This document shows positions 17,662 to 30,323 of a DNA stretch of 64,000 nucleotides, piece after piece. This stretch comes from Limnanthes douglasii subsp. nivea (lineage: Eukaryota > Streptophyta > Magnoliopsida > Brassicales > Limnanthaceae): positions 77,395,910 through 77,459,909 of the forward strand of contig JAUPFV010000001.1 in assembly GCA_036936605.1 (NCBI GenBank). The letters run 5' to 3'. The notes under the pieces were generated by a model that was given only the letters and a program-made list of their open reading frames with translations, did no database searches and was not told the DNA's origin. The stretch's first letter is position 1. Each line of letters starts with the position of its first letter. The position numbers were made by a program, and so were the translations under genes.

Positions 17662-20644
17662 TTAGGGCTTGTTCCCTTCGGATTTTCCTTCGTCACCTCC
17701 TTTATTGGGACTTTTGAGTTCGGCACTCGAACTCACACCAGTTCCTTCCTATTCGTCACTGGTGAAATCTATTCTACTGCTATAATTGTACTTGTCACCA
17801 GCAGCCATAGTGTGAAATGGGATCTCGTCATAGTCTACAAATTTCAATAAGGGACCAAGGGTCCTCTTCGGAAACGTTTCATAGAAGAGCAGCACCATGT
17901 CAGATTTAATCTCAGCATATCTTGTCTCCAAGGAGTCTATCACCTCGTTGGTATATTTGTCAATGCTTTCTTGAATAGTTTGTTCCTGCTGTTTCACCAA
18001 GTCTTCTTTCTCCTTGGTCATCTTAGACACAGTACCTTCTAAGGAAGTCTTCTCACCGGACAAGGTTTGAATGACACCATCTTTGGTCTCCAGGACCTCC
18101 CTTAATGTTGAGAGATTCTTTTCCAAATCGGAGCACTTAGTTTAGAGCTCAGTACTGGCAGTCTTCGAAGTGACCAACTTGGTTGATAGATCTTCCTTGT
18201 CCTTTCTCAGAGCTTCTATCTCTTTCTTCAGTTCTTCTATGCTCTGATTGGCATTGAGAAGATTGGTTGATAGAGACTCTTTGTCAGTAGTGAGGGTATT
18301 GATGAGTGTGGTCTGGCTTTTCACTTGCCTCTCCAGATCAAGCACTGGCTGGATATGACCAAGAAGGGAATGGGCCAGAACATCTTGTTATCTGGAAACG
18401 GAGAAAGACTTACCGTTATAGGTCACCATGTTAACAGAGCTCGAAGGGCGGAAGGGGCCTGCAAAATCATCCTTCTTAGACTCATTGAAGTACAAATCAA
18501 TGTCTTGAAGGGCACTAATGTCCACTTCATCAATTCCTCCTCCAGTACCCTCTCCGGATTGCAGACCTGCTGGGATCTTCTCTTGAAGAGTGGGATCGAC
18601 AAAGGCTGGTGGAGGTAGAAGCTCCAAAGGACGAAGGATTATTTCTTCTCCTAATGTGACCTTCTTCTTTTTAGCAGCCTTTTCGCCACTGCTTGCTCTT
18701 CTCTTCCGATCCTTTTTAGGAGGCTTTGGTGGGTTTTGTGATTCTTATGCCTCTCTAACAGTCTCAGCCTCTACTAATTTGAGTAAGGCATCATCGATTC
18801 CCCCTGGGTTCCCCGAACCAGTCATTTCTGTGGCAGCCTGGACCGGTTCTGCTGCATCTTTCTTCTTCTTCCCTTTTATCTTGCTGGGATCCGTGGCCCT
18901 GGAAGGTAAGGCAAGTTTACCATCTTTGGGCTCCGTTCGCTTAAGGGTCACACCAGGTGGAGGCGGTATTGTTAGCTCTTCCTATGTGAGGTCTTTCCGA
19001 CCTATGGTGTACCATAGATGGGACCTCGCCAAGTTGCCTGAGGTGAAGCAACTATGGAAGGCGTTCCCCCAACATTCTGCAGCCCATGCATTAAGTTTGG
19101 CATAGGTTGTTTTCCCCTTCTCCAGGTGTCCGGTGAACTCCTTCGGCAGCACTGAAAAAGAAGTAACAGATAAATCAGGAGAGGAATACTATGAGTTAAG
19201 AAGAAGAACATGAAAAATAAAGATAAAACGTTTACCAGTACTTTTCCATTTGCTAGCTAACATACTAGGGTTGGTGTTGGCTTTGATCTTTCTCCCATTC
19301 TCCCATGACCCACTGATAAATAGGAACCGTGTCCTCCAATTCTTCTCAGACTCCAGTAAGTCATCTACCACCTTGAAATCGTTCCCCGTGTTATGATGGT
19401 AGAATGGAATGTGGTGATTCTTGCACAAACTTGCCACAGCGACAAATTGCTCCATTGGGAGAGGGATTTTGGACAACCTTGATACCATTATGCAAGTAAG
19501 GAGAGAATACCAGGCGTTTGGACTTAGCTGGCTTCGACAAAGCTTCACCAGGTGGAAATACTGACAATTTCTGGGTCCAATGGGAACCGAAGTCCCCAGT
19601 TTAGCACCTCAGTAAAGATGACCACCTCATTGAGTTTACAGTCCATCGGAGTCTCCGGAGTGACAGGTATCCTTACCTTCACTGACTATGGGATCCCCCA
19701 TTTCGTCAGGATCTGGCCCAACTCAGTAGTGTGAGTGTAGATATAGTTAATGTTTTGAAGAGCTAACAAATATTTAACAGTGACATTTTTGAAGCAAAGG
19801 CCTACCTTGCCCTCTAGGCACGCCAGAAGATCCAAATGAGTCAAAAACCTTTGTCCTTCCTATCAGAGGCATCATCCCCGATTTGACCCGATGCTTCAGT
19901 TTCGAAGGGAGTCTCTTCAATACTATATTCTATTACTTTTTCCATCACTGTGGAAGGTTTATCAGTTACCTTGGATAGTGGAGGATCAACTTCTGGCACT
20001 AATGGTTGTTCGGATGAATGGGTGTCTGTTGATTCTAAAGGCCTGGTGTCAGGTTGAGGTTGGGATCCGAAAGACTTAGCCCTTGGGGCTATTTTAGATG
20101 CCTCCGGTCCGGAAGGCTTATGTTTTGATGCTATTTTAGATGCCTCTGATCCAGAAGGCTTATCTTTTGATTCTATTTTAGAGGCCTCCGATCCGGAGGG
20201 CTTATCTTTTGATGTTGCCTTAGATGTCTCCGATCGAGAAGGCTTTGGTAGTGAAGTAGTTGTTTGGGATTTGGCTAGACGAGTCGTCCGGTGTGGAGTT
20301 GATTTTTCCGGGGACTTCTCAATGTCTGAACCCATAGCTAAGAAAGGGAAAGGTTTTCTGACACTCAAAACCGCATTTTCCTTGGCAACGGAAGGTTGGG
20401 ATTCCTGAACAGAAGAGCCTGAGGGGACAGGAGAGAGGCTTGGTTTGAATAACTGTTTGGGCTTGGGATTTCTGGAAGAAGATGATCCTTGGTCAGCTTC
20501 TAGGGTTGGTTCACCAGACTTTTCACTTGGGGAAACTAAGAGACCAGCATTAATGTGATTCTCCCTTTCAACTTTCCTTGCCTTTTCTAGCTATGATAAG
20601 TTTAACCAGTCGCCTTTAACAAGTGTGTTTCTGGCTGTGAACAT
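17662..20644 (-). pseudogene. Gypsy A antisense accessory gene, broken
   Basis: ATG 20644 (MFTARNTLVKG) and a TATATAAAT at 20734-20742 head a minus-strand frame opposite to gag-pol. Parts in order: a Ser/Lys-rich segment with a 14-residue KPSGSEASKI-type repeat (four copies, about 20080-20220); the conserved domain also found in B and C (RLSKIPLPMEQFVAVA, FYHHNTGNDFKVVDDLLE; 19550-19236); a phase-1 intron (19235-19152); a Lys-rich stretch (18930-18640); and a coiled coil (18345-17850). Several stops and frameshifts break it. The domain resembles the 'putative gypsy type transposon' family of plant retroelements. Its function is unknown. Confidence 0.7.
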
Positions 20645-20733
20645 AAAACTCTTCAAGAACAAGTTTGAAGACAATAGTGAAAATCTTTTTAGAAAGCTTT
20701 TGAGTGATGAAGACAATGGAATAGTGAAAAATG

Positions 20734-20742
20734 ATTTATATA
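20734..20742 (-). promoter_or_regulatory. TATA-like site of the Gypsy A accessory gene
   Basis: The minus strand reads TATATAAAT 90 bp upstream of the ATG at 20644. Similar sites stand upstream of the accessory genes of B (22291) and C (49477). Confidence 0.45.
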
Positions 20743-21072
20743 ACGGTAGAAAAAAGTAACTGTTACCTCGGAGGAGTTGAAGAGGTTTGGCAATGATTAA
20801 AGATGGCGCAAACATGTGAAGGATTAAATTCCTAAGTCGCTTTCTAGGCTTAGTGGGAGCATCGATCTAGGAAGAAAAATGCCTGGTAGGTCGAACCAGA
20901 TTGTGACACGTGTCCCACGATCCAAAAAGAAAACTCTTAAAATTCTGGAAAAAGAAGTGAGTTCGTACAGACTTCGAACTAAATGCACATGCAGGTCGGA
21001 CAAAGTCGTTACTGGCTAAGTAATTTTTTTAGTCCTGTCAAAAATACTTGACAAGCCCTAAAAAGGGGCTAC

Positions 21073-21451
21073 TGATGAGTTTGGATTATCTAGTCACAAC
21101 TCACTGTGTTATCCGGGCAGGGGAAATCCGGACATAAATGTACCACTGAACTATCCGTACAGGACAAAAGTAAAGAAACACTTAAACACCTTTTGACTAA
21201 GTTATGTGCTAATGAGCTTAAAAGATTAATGGGTCGTTAAACTTGATCCAGTTCCATAACTTGACCCGAAAGCCCATGGGTCCTTAATTAAGGGTATAAA
21301 TACCCCAACTATGTTCATTAATGAGGGTAATGAACATTTAATACAACCAGACTGCTCAAATCTCTCACTACTTTATACCAAACACTTAATACTCAAAATA
21401 CTTTGTAAAATATTTTACAAAATTACCCCCAACCCAAAATAAACCAAACTA
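21073..21451 (+). repeat. Gypsy A 3' LTR
   Basis: Starts TGATGAGTTTGG after AAAAGGGGCTAC, a weak polypurine-like stretch. It ends AAACTA where the 5' copy has AAACCA. Confidence 0.88.
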
Positions 21452-21590
21452 GCACATAATGGGACTACATAATGTAAACCCCTAAGCATATAACACATCA
21501 CTCAAACATGGCATATATATAACAAAATCAACCAACCTAAACGTGCTAAACATGCTACATAATCGCAAAAGAAACATGAGTTTAATCATA
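21452..21590. other. Short spacer between Gypsy A and Gypsy B
   Basis: 139 bp of AT-rich sequence with no recognised feature. It resumes at 31994 on the far side of Gypsy B. Confidence 0.6.
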
Positions 21591-21595
21591 GATAT

Positions 21596-21879
21596 TGGTG
21601 TGAATTAAAGTTGTAGTGAGAGAATTAAGAACAGAAAGTCTTCAAGGAGAATTTAAAGTAGTGAAAAGTGCTTCTGAATATTTCATAGGTCAAAATAACT
21701 TCTTCAGCCTCCTTAAATAGGCAGGGTGAGTTAGTTAAAGAAATGGTTACATATTGATATATTTACGATTTAACCCTCATGGTTCTCCTAAAGCCTAATT
21801 TAATCCTATATTTACAGAAATTATCAATTTAGTCCCTATCAATTACACTTATGTCCCTGAGGAATATCTTTCCTTATCA
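21596..21879 (-). repeat. Gypsy B 3' LTR
   Basis: In element orientation it reads TGATAAGG at 21879 to CACACCA at 21596 (TG...CA). The GGGGGG tract just inside (about 21884-21890) is the likely polypurine tract. Confidence 0.95.
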
Positions 21880-22290
21880 GTAGCCCCCCTAGTTCTTATA
21901 TAGATATTTATAAGAACTATTAGCTCCTCGAATTCTTCCTCAGATCAACACCATTTTCATCACTTTATGTCTTTATTATGATTGAACTCAATGGTCTATG
22001 ACTTTTCTTCGAATTTATGAATAAGTGCAAACGAATTTCTCAATTGCTTCGAATTTAACTCCTTTTCGAATTTGACTTCTTGTGGTATAGCTTTGCCTCT
22101 TCTTCGAACATTATTACTTCAAACATAATTTAATAACACTTCGAAATCTCTGATCCCTACCTGATAGATTGATTAGACCTCTAGTAGTAGACCTGTGACA
22201 CTACACGTTTCCTTTTCGTTTCATATTCCACCCAATAAAAGCAACTTACTTGTTCCACACTTTCACATTCTCGACGTCATTCTTTTATCC
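21880..22290. other. Gypsy B non-coding segment upstream of the accessory gene
   Basis: No ORF is seen. It matches the end of the window (63660-64000), so it belongs to the family and probably holds accessory-gene promoter elements. Confidence 0.6.
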
Positions 22291-22298
22291 TATAAATA
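22291..22298 (+). promoter_or_regulatory. TATA box of the Gypsy B accessory gene
   Basis: TATAAATA lies 186 bp upstream of the ATG. The leader that follows is CT-rich with 18-bp repeats of CATCTTCAACCTGTTCTT (about 22340-22430). Confidence 0.6.
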
Positions 22299-22476
22299 TC
22301 CAGCTATTCATTCATTAAGAACTTTTTAGAGAATCCGTCCATCTTCAATCTGTTCTTCATCTTCAACCTCTTCATCTTCAACCTGTTCTTCATCTTCAAC
22401 CTGATCTTCATAAACCTTCAACTCACTTCATCTTTTCTTGTCTACCCAAGCAATCTCTCATACCAATACCCATTAT

Positions 22477-25275
22477 ATGAGAAGATACCCTAGATATAAT
22501 AGATTTAAACCCAGAAGACCAGTAAGATCAAAGAAAAATCTTTTTCCTGGTTCCAGTAACCAAGTATTCGGGGCCTACGATTATCTTTGCATTTCTCGAA
22601 GAGCCAAAGAATACAAGGCTGCTGGGTTGATCTACAACGGTCCTCACTCTTCCTGTACCACTTTTAAATACGGTAACTTCAATCCTAACCTTGCCACTTC
22701 GTCTTCACCTTTAGTTTCTAACCCAGAAAATAACTCAACAGCCTCTCCTCTTCAAAATCCAGCCAAATCTTCATTGCTAAGACCTCATCGGAAATCTAAA
22801 GTAGTTACTTTAAACAAGCCACCAACTGATAACAAATCACAACCCAAATCACTTGTCCTTCAAGTCAAAGAGACAAAAAACCTTCAATCCAACACACTCC
22901 CTCCTCAATTCGAGGCTATCAGAGCTAAACGTGCCAAAAAATCACCTTTCTTAGTAATGGGTGAAGAAACAGAAAACTCTTCTCCTCCCCCACACTCTTC
23001 TCCTCCCCCACAAGAAGTGGATGACATTACACCAGAGTGTAGTCAGCCAATTCCTGTGACTCAACAGGAGACTCAAATCCGAAGTCGCTCCGATGAGGAT
23101 CACAAAAAAGACGATTCTGAAGCTACTGAGTCTGATGCCGAAGAGGAATCCGAGGCTGATGGTGTAGCTCCTCCAAAAAAGACTCGAGGGAAAAAAGCTC
23201 TTATTACACTTCCCAAGAACGTTGCCTCCTTAGTTCAAGAAAATCTCAAGCCTCTTTCTGCTTGGTACATTCTTGCCTTAAAGAATGTATCCTATAGCTA
23301 CTACCTCGAATCAGAGAAAGAGCAACTCAGAAAGCTATGGGGGTTAACTGATAATATGATTCTTCGATTACCAGTAGAAGGAGAGACACCCTTAAACTGT
23401 CAAAAAGATGAGTTAGTAGTGTACCCTGAGCTCTTCAACTGGGGACTTCGGTTTCCCCTTGATCCGATGATAGTAAGGTTCTTCGAAATCCACAGATTGT
23501 GCCCAACACAAGTCACCCCCAACTTGCTCTTTACTTTGTTCTCAGCAATCATGGTATCGAGGCTTGGAGGTATTCCCCTCGAAATCGAGGACTTTATCTC
23601 AGTAACCAAAGTTTCAAATGGCCCAGTTCTGCCATTTTATTACTTAACCCTTGAAGATGATTTAAAAATTATCGACGACCTCCTCGAAGCCGATAAGTTC
23701 TGGAAGCAAAGGTTCGTCTTTCTGTCAGGTGCCTGGGAAAATGGCAAAGATATTTCCGATGCCAATCCTTCCAAACTTACCCTTACTTGGAGAGACAGTA
23801 GTAAGTGATACCTTCCTTTATTTATCTAGTTGTTTTTGAATCAATTTATTTAGCTAACTATTTGTCTCTCTTTAGAAATTCCGAGGCGATTTAAGAGTCG
23901 TCGAAAAGAAGCCAAACTTATCTTCCAAAAAATGGTTGAGTGGGCTGAAAAGTCTTGGGGAAATGGCTTTCACTCAGCATTCGAGCCTATTAACTTTGTT
24001 AACAGCCATCTCTGGCGTATATCTTTAGGGGCTGACTTCCCTCAAGATCCGATGACGCCACCAGATCCCCTCCTAGCAGTTGAGAGGATACTTGCACCAG
24101 ATGGGAAATGCTATCTTCCGCTCCGGAATCGAAGTGACAGCCATCTTCCTTTAAAGAAGAAAAGAAAATTGACCCAGAAGAAAGCCAGCACAAGCAGGGC
24201 TAAGCCTTCCAAGACTTCGAAGAGTGTAGGGAAAAGAAAAACATCTGCACCTTCACTTCCCACCATATCCGAAGAAGATCAGCCTGTCCTGAAAAAGAAA
24301 AATGACACCTCTCCAAAAGAGAAAAAGAGTAAGTCTAGCAAGCCAAATGAAAAGAATGAAGCTGATATATTAGAGGCTGTGCTAGCTTCCGAGGCGCAGG
24401 GTAAAACTTTTATTGAGAAAAACCCTGAAGGAGAAATAACACTTGGAGATAAACAAATAGACGATTATCTGAACTTCGAAGACTTTAACTCAAGTGGGGA
24501 TTTTGTGTTTTCTGGCTCTCAACCTGCCAATGTTGTTCCACCAATTTCTACTGGGGCTGCTACAGCTTCGACATCTAACACCATCGCTCCTGTTCATCAG
24601 CCATTAGTCTTTCCTCACTCGGAGAAATCCGATGAGGTAACTTCAATTCTTCAACCTTTTCCAAATTTAATTGCTGCAGTCACAAAGTTATACGAAGAGG
24701 TGAGAAATTCTCAAACTCAATTGGAGCGCCTTGCCCAAGAGTTAGCTAGGAGCAGAAAAGAAACAGAGTCTGAAAAGACTTCGAAAAATGAAGCACTCCA
24801 GAAATTCGAAGCTGAGAAAGAACAACTTCTCAAAGAACACAAAGATGAAGTCGAAGCTCTTAAAACTACTCATCTGCAAGCTCTTGAAAGTCTAAAGGCT
24901 GAACATTCTACTGCTATTTCCGATGCTACGAAGCTTATTAAGGAAACTAAAGAGAAACTAGAAAATAGCCAAACTGAGATTACTACACTTCGAACAGGAT
25001 TCGAAGAAGAAAAGAAAGCTGCAGTCAAACAGGCTGAAACCAAAGTTGGTTCTTTAATGCTCGAAGGCATGAAGAAAGCTCAAATTGATACATCTATTCA
25101 GCTTCTTCGAGAAGTTCATGCTGTTTGTCCAAGACTGGACTTATCAAATCTCTGGAAACGAGTTCCAGAAGAACAACGCCCAAAGGAAGCGTTCGAAGCG
25201 CCACCAAGCTCTTCCTCAGAAGAAGAAAATAATTCCGAAGAGGATTCATCAGAAGAAGAAGAAAATGATGCCTAA
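22477..25275 (+). CDS. Gypsy B antisense accessory protein, two exons, intact
   Basis: Exons 22477-23800 and 23876-25275 with a 75-bp phase-1 GT-AG intron give about 907 residues without a stop. The start is the first ATG after the CT-rich leader; upstream in-frame codons lack an ATG. Order: basic N-terminus; Ser/Pro-rich and acidic linker (about 150-245); the conserved domain shared with A and C (about 248-441: LFNWGLRFPLDP, IMVSRLGGIPL, LKIIDDLLEADKFW); after the intron a Lys/Arg-rich stretch that could be a nuclear signal (about 530-600); a long coiled coil (about 713-850); and an acidic Ser/Glu tail. The domain resembles the 'putative gypsy type transposon' family. It lies opposite to gag-pol and converges with pol. 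An intact frame in a young element suggests it is used. The role is unknown. Confidence 0.85.
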
Positions 25276-25432
25276 TAGGCTAAGCAGTTTTTTTTTTTTT
25301 TTTTTGTATGTGGTTAAGTACTTCCCCCCTTTTTTTTGTAAACTTCGTATTTTATCCCACGAGCAAACCACTTCTCTTTTTTATATCTTAAATTTCTGAT
25401 ATACTTGTTTGAACTGGTTATTTCTAAATATA

Positions 25433-25600
25433 GATGCACTCATAAAACGTGGCACCTCGAAAAATAGATGCACTCATAAAACGTGGCACCTCGAAAAATA
25501 GATGCACTCATAAGACGTGGCACCTCGAAAAATAGATGCACTCATAAGACGTGGCACCTCGAAAAATAGATGCACTCATAAGACGTGGCACCTCGAAAAT
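25433..25600. repeat. 34-bp tandem array, five copies
   Basis: Copies start at 25433, 25467, 25501, 25535 and 25569: GATGCACTCATAARACGTGG, then CACCTCGAAAAATA. They lie between the convergent 3' ends of the accessory gene and pol. Each copy holds ACGTGGC, the core of ABA-type ABRE/G-box sites. Confidence 0.95.
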
Positions 25601-25833
25601 TTGGTTGTTTCTTCAAAGCTATCGCTTCGGAAAATTATTCTTGGTCAACTTTCAAAGATGATCAGTCTTTGCCAAATTACCAAAATAATAAATCACACAT
25701 CATAGTAAACAACCAATGGCCAAAAGAAACTTTATTAAAAAATTCAATATTAACCAGACACCTCGTTAAAACCTTTCTGGGCCAACAGATAAGGAAAGAG
25801 TATGTCTGTTTTACAAAAATTCGAAGTTCAGTT

Positions 25834-28800
25834 TTACTCACAGTACAATTTCAAGTGCTCTATATTCCAAGGGTGTTTGAGCATCCTCTCTTCTCGATCT
25901 GACAACCTGTAGGAACCTGGCTTGACCCTCATTTTAACTTCATAAGGACCTTCCCAATTCGGGGCCAACTTTCCGAGGTGTTTATCCTTAGTGTGAAGAA
26001 ATACTTTTCGTAACACTCGATCGCCAATTTTGAATTCTCTTCTTTTAACTTTAGCGTCGTATCTGCTTCTCATTAATGTTTGATAATGGATCACATTCAA
26101 ATGTGCCTTGACCCTTTTTTCTTCCAACAAATCTAACTCCACCCTTCTAGCCTCATCATTATCCGCATCGGAATATTGTAGTAGTCTATAAGAGGGCAAT
26201 GTAGATTCAGCAGGCACACAGCGTCCATCCCATATACTAAAGAAAAAGGAGTCTCTTTTGTAGCCTCTCTAGGGGTTGTTCTATATGCCCATAATACTTC
26301 TTGAAGAAAATTTGGCCATTTCCCTGCTGCTCCTGCCAAATTTTTCTTCAAGCCATCCAAAATAGATCTATTTGTAACTTCCACCTGTCCATTTGCCTGA
26401 GGGTGGAAAGGAGTGGAGAAGCATTGCTGTATCCCTTTCGAAGAACAAAAAGAGTCCATTTCCTTATTATTAAATTGAGGACCATTGTCCGTCGTTATTT
26501 TTCGAGGCACTCCAAAACGGTAACAAATGTTACTTTGATTAAACTTGATTACATCCTTAGCTTTTGTCCCAGCCAAGGGCTCTGCTTCTGCCCACTTCGA
26601 AAAATAATCAACCGCAACAATAATCATCTGTCTTCCTCCAGAAGCCATAGGTAATGGTCCCACTAAGTCAATCCCCCACCTATCGAAAGGAACCGCCTCT
26701 GAAATTGTCATTAGGGGTACTGCCGGCTTGTGTATTAAATTTGCATATCTTTGGCAAGTATCACAGCTTCGAACTAATGACTTGGCATCTTGCATAATAG
26801 TAGGCCAATAATATCCTGCCAACAATACCCGACGCGCTAAAGCTTTGAATCCACAATGAGCTGATCCATCCCCATCATGCAGTTCGGATAAAATGTCCTG
26901 GGACTCTTGTTTGCTTAAACATCGTAGCAAAGGTTTCGACGCAGACCTTTTGTACAATACTCCATCCAATACCACATAGCCAAGAGCTTTGTACTTTATT
27001 TTCTTAAGCAAGTGTTTATCAAGAGGTAAAATTCCCTTCGAAATAAAGTTTAACAAGTCATACCTCCAATCTCCTCGAGCGCACATCGGATCATTCACTA
27101 CCTCACTAACAACTTCACACTGCTCAGAATTCGGTATGATCGAAGGCGATGGTTGTGTTATGATCCACGGATATTCTTCAGAGTAAGCCATTGTTGCCAA
27201 AGAATCAGCCATTGTGTTGCTACCTCTTCGAATATGCTCCACTTCGACATTTTCAAACTGTGCCATCACTCCTCGAAGCTCTTGTAAGTACAAAATCAAA
27301 CGCTCCTTTTTAGCTTCCGACACCCCTTTAACGTGGTTAACTACCAACTGTGAATCTGTTTCCAAGCGTACAAACATTGCTCCACAAATCTTTGCTAACC
27401 GCAATCCTGCTAGCACAGCTTCATATTGAGCTTCGTTATTTGAAGCATGAAAGCCAAATTTTATAGCTTGAAACATAAATTCCCCTGTTGGTGCCACCAA
27501 CTCGACTCCTGCACTTGACCCTTTACTACTGGATCCCCCATCAGTTCGTATTGTCCACGTCGGATTCTCATTCACCTTTTCAGCATCTTTCTCTTCGGAT
27601 CTGCTTGAGTGAAACTCCACCAAAAAATCTGCTAAAGCTTGAGCTTTGATAGCTGTTCGAGGAGAAAATAGCACATCAAAATCTCCCAATTCCACAGACC
27701 ACTTGGTCATTCTTCCTGAAATGTCTGGTTTTTGCAAAACATTTTTTAATGGATATGAAGTTCGAACTAAAATTGTATGTGCCTGGAAGTAAGGGCGCAT
27801 TTTTCTTGCTGCCACTACTATACACAGTGCCAATTTTTCGAGCTTCAAATAGCGTTTCTCAGCATCAACCAAACTTTTGCTGACATAGTAAACAGGCTTC
27901 GAAATTTTTGTGTCCTCACTGACCAAAACTGCGCTTACTGCATAATCTGACACTGCTATATACAAAAATAACTGCTCACCTTTCCGAGGCTTTGATAATA
28001 TTTCAGGAGAGGACAAAAGATTTTTTATCTTCAAAAAGGCTTCTTCACAATCCGAAGTCCACTCGAAATTATTGGGTTTACGCAGCACCTGGAAAAAAGG
28101 CAAGCACTTATATGAAAAACGAGAAATGAATCTGTTCAAAGCTGCTAACCTGCCCGTTAGCATTTGCACTTCTTTGATATTCCGAGGTGAAGACATCGAT
28201 ATCAGAGCCTTCAACTGTTCTGGATCCACCTCGATTCCTCTTTCACTAATCATATACCCCAAAAATTTGCCAGATCGGACTCCAAATGTGCATTTTTCTG
28301 GGTTCAACTTCAATTGAATGGCTCTAAGATTCAAAAACGTCTCTTCTAAATCATCAATATGTTCATCATCACTCTTGCTTTTAACAAGCATGTCATCGAT
28401 GTACACTTCAATATTTCTCCCAATCTGTGAAGCAAACGCCTTATTCATCAGCCTCTGATATGTTGACCCGGCATTTTTCAATCCAAACGGCATTACTTTA
28501 TAGCAGTGCAAACCTCTGTCAGTAATAAAAGTCGTGCTTTCTTCATCATCTGGATTCATTCGAATTTGATTATACCCCGAAAATGCATCCATGAAAGTCA
28601 AAATTTTATTTCCCGAAGTGGAATCCACTAACTGATCTATTCGAGGCACCGGAAAAGGATCTTTTGGACAGGCTCTATTCAAATCTGTGAAGTCCACACA
28701 CATTCGCCATTTTCCGTTCTTCTTTTTCACTACCACCGGATTAGCCGTCCACCTCGGATAATTGGCCTCCCTAATGTGCCCCATCTTGTATAGCCGATCC

Positions 28801-29138
28801 ACTTCGGCAACTATGGCCTCGGATTTCTCCAATGAAAAAGCCCTTCTTTTTTGGATAATCGGTTTGACCTTCGGATCAACCGCTAAGCTATGACATATGA
28901 TGTTACTTGGGACCCCTACTACGTCTTCGGATCTCCACGCAAACACATCCAAATTTTCAGACAAAAAAGTCGACAACTTTTCTCGCATTGACAAAGATAA
29001 CAGGGTGCCAATTCGAAGTACCCTGCCATTATTAAAAATATATTCCTCTATTTCTTCATTGACCACCACAGAACTCGGGGTTGACCTCGGATCATCAATT
29101 CCCTCATCTGTTCCATCAGAAGACAACCCCCCAAACTG
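25834..29138 (-). CDS. Gypsy B Pol: RT, RNase H, second RNase H, integrase (one frameshift)
   Basis: Open from the TAG at 29139-29141 to about 26210, then a one-base shift into the frame that ends at 25834. RT has WRMCVDFTDLN, FMDAFSGYNQI and the active-site YIDD (about 28391-28402). A Gypsy RNase H is followed by a second one with RTDGGSSS (about 27545) and TDSQLVV. Integrase has an HHCC module (SELHDGDGSAHCG, CDTCQRYA) and D,D,E in RWGIDLVGP, TTDNGPQF and QVEVTN. No ATG lies near the start of this frame, so it is probably made as a fusion with the upstream Gag-Pro frame, which is in the same phase. The frameshift removes about 125 C-terminal residues from the main frame. Confidence 0.92.
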
Positions 29139-30323
29139 CTAATTCTCCATCAGATCATTAGAACTTTTGCCCCGTAGTCTAAATGCAGCAGCATAACATT
29201 CTCTTGCTACCTTTTGATCACTTCGAACTATGCCGACCCGGTCCTCAATCACATACTTTAAACACTGATGAACTGTGGAAACTACAGCATACATCTTCGC
29301 CAACCACGACCTCCCAAAAATAGCATTATAACTTGATGGACAATCTACCACCACAAAAAGTACTTGTACTTTCTTCTTGAAATGCCCATTTCCCAAAGAA
29401 ACTTCACCCTCGAACTCTCTTATCACATTTGCTGTTGCGCCAGTAAACCCTATGATAGTCCTTTCTGATCTTTCTATTCGAGGCGGAGCAGTCAATCTCT
29501 CATACGTTGACTTGAAAAGTACATTAGCAGAGCTCCCTGTATCAATCAGCACTCGTCGAATCTCCACCCCGCATACTTCTGCTCCTATGACCACCGCATC
29601 TTCATGTGGCCCAGTAATCCCTCTCAAATCATCCCCGTCGAAAATTATAAAGGGCACATCCTTTCTGTTGCTTAGGTGTGCCGATGCGCCTCCCTCAATT
29701 TGTCGTGTTAAATTTACTATATGCCTCTTCCTCGAATTATTAGTGTTGTTGGTCATCGAATCTCCCCCAAATATTGTAAGTGATTCGAAAAAGGCACACA
29801 AATCTCGAACACGTCCCTGACGCATCGGCTCATCTATTGACATTAACAAAAGTCGACTGGGGTCTGGTTCGACATATTCCGAGGCTACATCGAAACCATC
29901 CCCCTCACCTGCAACATCTAAAATCATTAACGCAGTTTCCTGCTTAGAATTAGGATTACCACCTTTAGGAGCTGTAGCCTTGGCATTCTTCCTGACATAT
30001 TCCAACAACTTTCCATTTTCGATCAGAATTTGCATCTCCTTCTTCAGAGCAATGCAATCATTTGTATCATGGCCGATGTCTTCATGATACCTACAGAATT
30101 TATTATTGCGCTCCTCTCTTGGCCTGTTAATAGCTGGTGGCTTTCTAAAATTGATTGTTCCCCTTGTTTTTTCATATATCGAAGCCACGCTCTCAGTTAA
30201 ATCTGCATAGTAATCTGGCCTTACCCACACATTCGACCTGGACCTAAACTGCTGCTGATTATTAGAATTATGCTGATTATATCCCCCTTGATACGAGTTC
30301 GAGGTTCCTCGGTTAGAAACATT
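29139..30323 (-). CDS. Gypsy B zinc-knuckle-like region and aspartic protease
   Basis: In phase with gag upstream, separated by the TAA at 30324-30326. The segment C-x2-H-x4-GH-x4-C (FCRYHEDIGHDTNDC, about 30090) replaces a canonical CCHC knuckle. The protease active site is LIDTGSSANVLF at about 29520-29555, and a second conserved block is AIFGRSWL. It ends in EN-TAG at 29139-29141, followed by CAG TTT. Gypsy C has EN-TAA-CAG-TTG at the same place. Confidence 0.9.
   Translation of the reverse strand, partial: NVSNRGTSNSYQGGYNQHNSNNQQQFRSRSNVWVRPDYYADLTESVASIYEKTRGTINFRKPPAINRPREERNNKFCRYHEDIGHDTNDCIALKKEMQILIENGKLLEYVRKNAKATAPKGGNPNSKQETALMILDVAGEGDGFDVASEYVEPDPSRLLLMSIDEPMRQGRVRDLCAFFESLTIFGGDSMTNNTNNSRKRHIVNLTRQIEGGASAHLSNRKDVPFIIFDGDDLRGITGPHEDAVVIGAEVCGVEIRRVLIDTGSSANVLFKSTYERLTAPPRIERSERTIIGFTGATANVIREFEGEVSLGNGHFKKKVQVLFVVVDCPSSYNAIFGRSWLAKMYAVVSTVHQCLKYVIEDRVGIVRSDQKVARECYAAAFRLRGKSSNDLMEN

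Larger units (their letters stand above)
13426..21451 (+). mobile_element. Gypsy A: Tat-type Ty3/Gypsy element, internally deleted (8,026 bp)
   Basis: Two 379-bp LTRs (13426-13804 and 21073-21451) differ at roughly 30 positions by eye, so the insertion is not recent. Flanks GTACA (13421-13425) and GCACA (21452-21456) are a near-match 5-bp target duplication. The interior has a broken gag joined directly to RNase H (protease and RT are deleted), then integrase. An accessory gene follows on the opposite strand. It is the same LTR family as Gypsy C and the solo LTR at 48154, in the opposite orientation. Confidence 0.88.

Noticed and set aside
25433..25600. A CRISPR-like array
   Set aside because: The 34-bp units are directly tandem with no unique spacers, in a plant retroelement.
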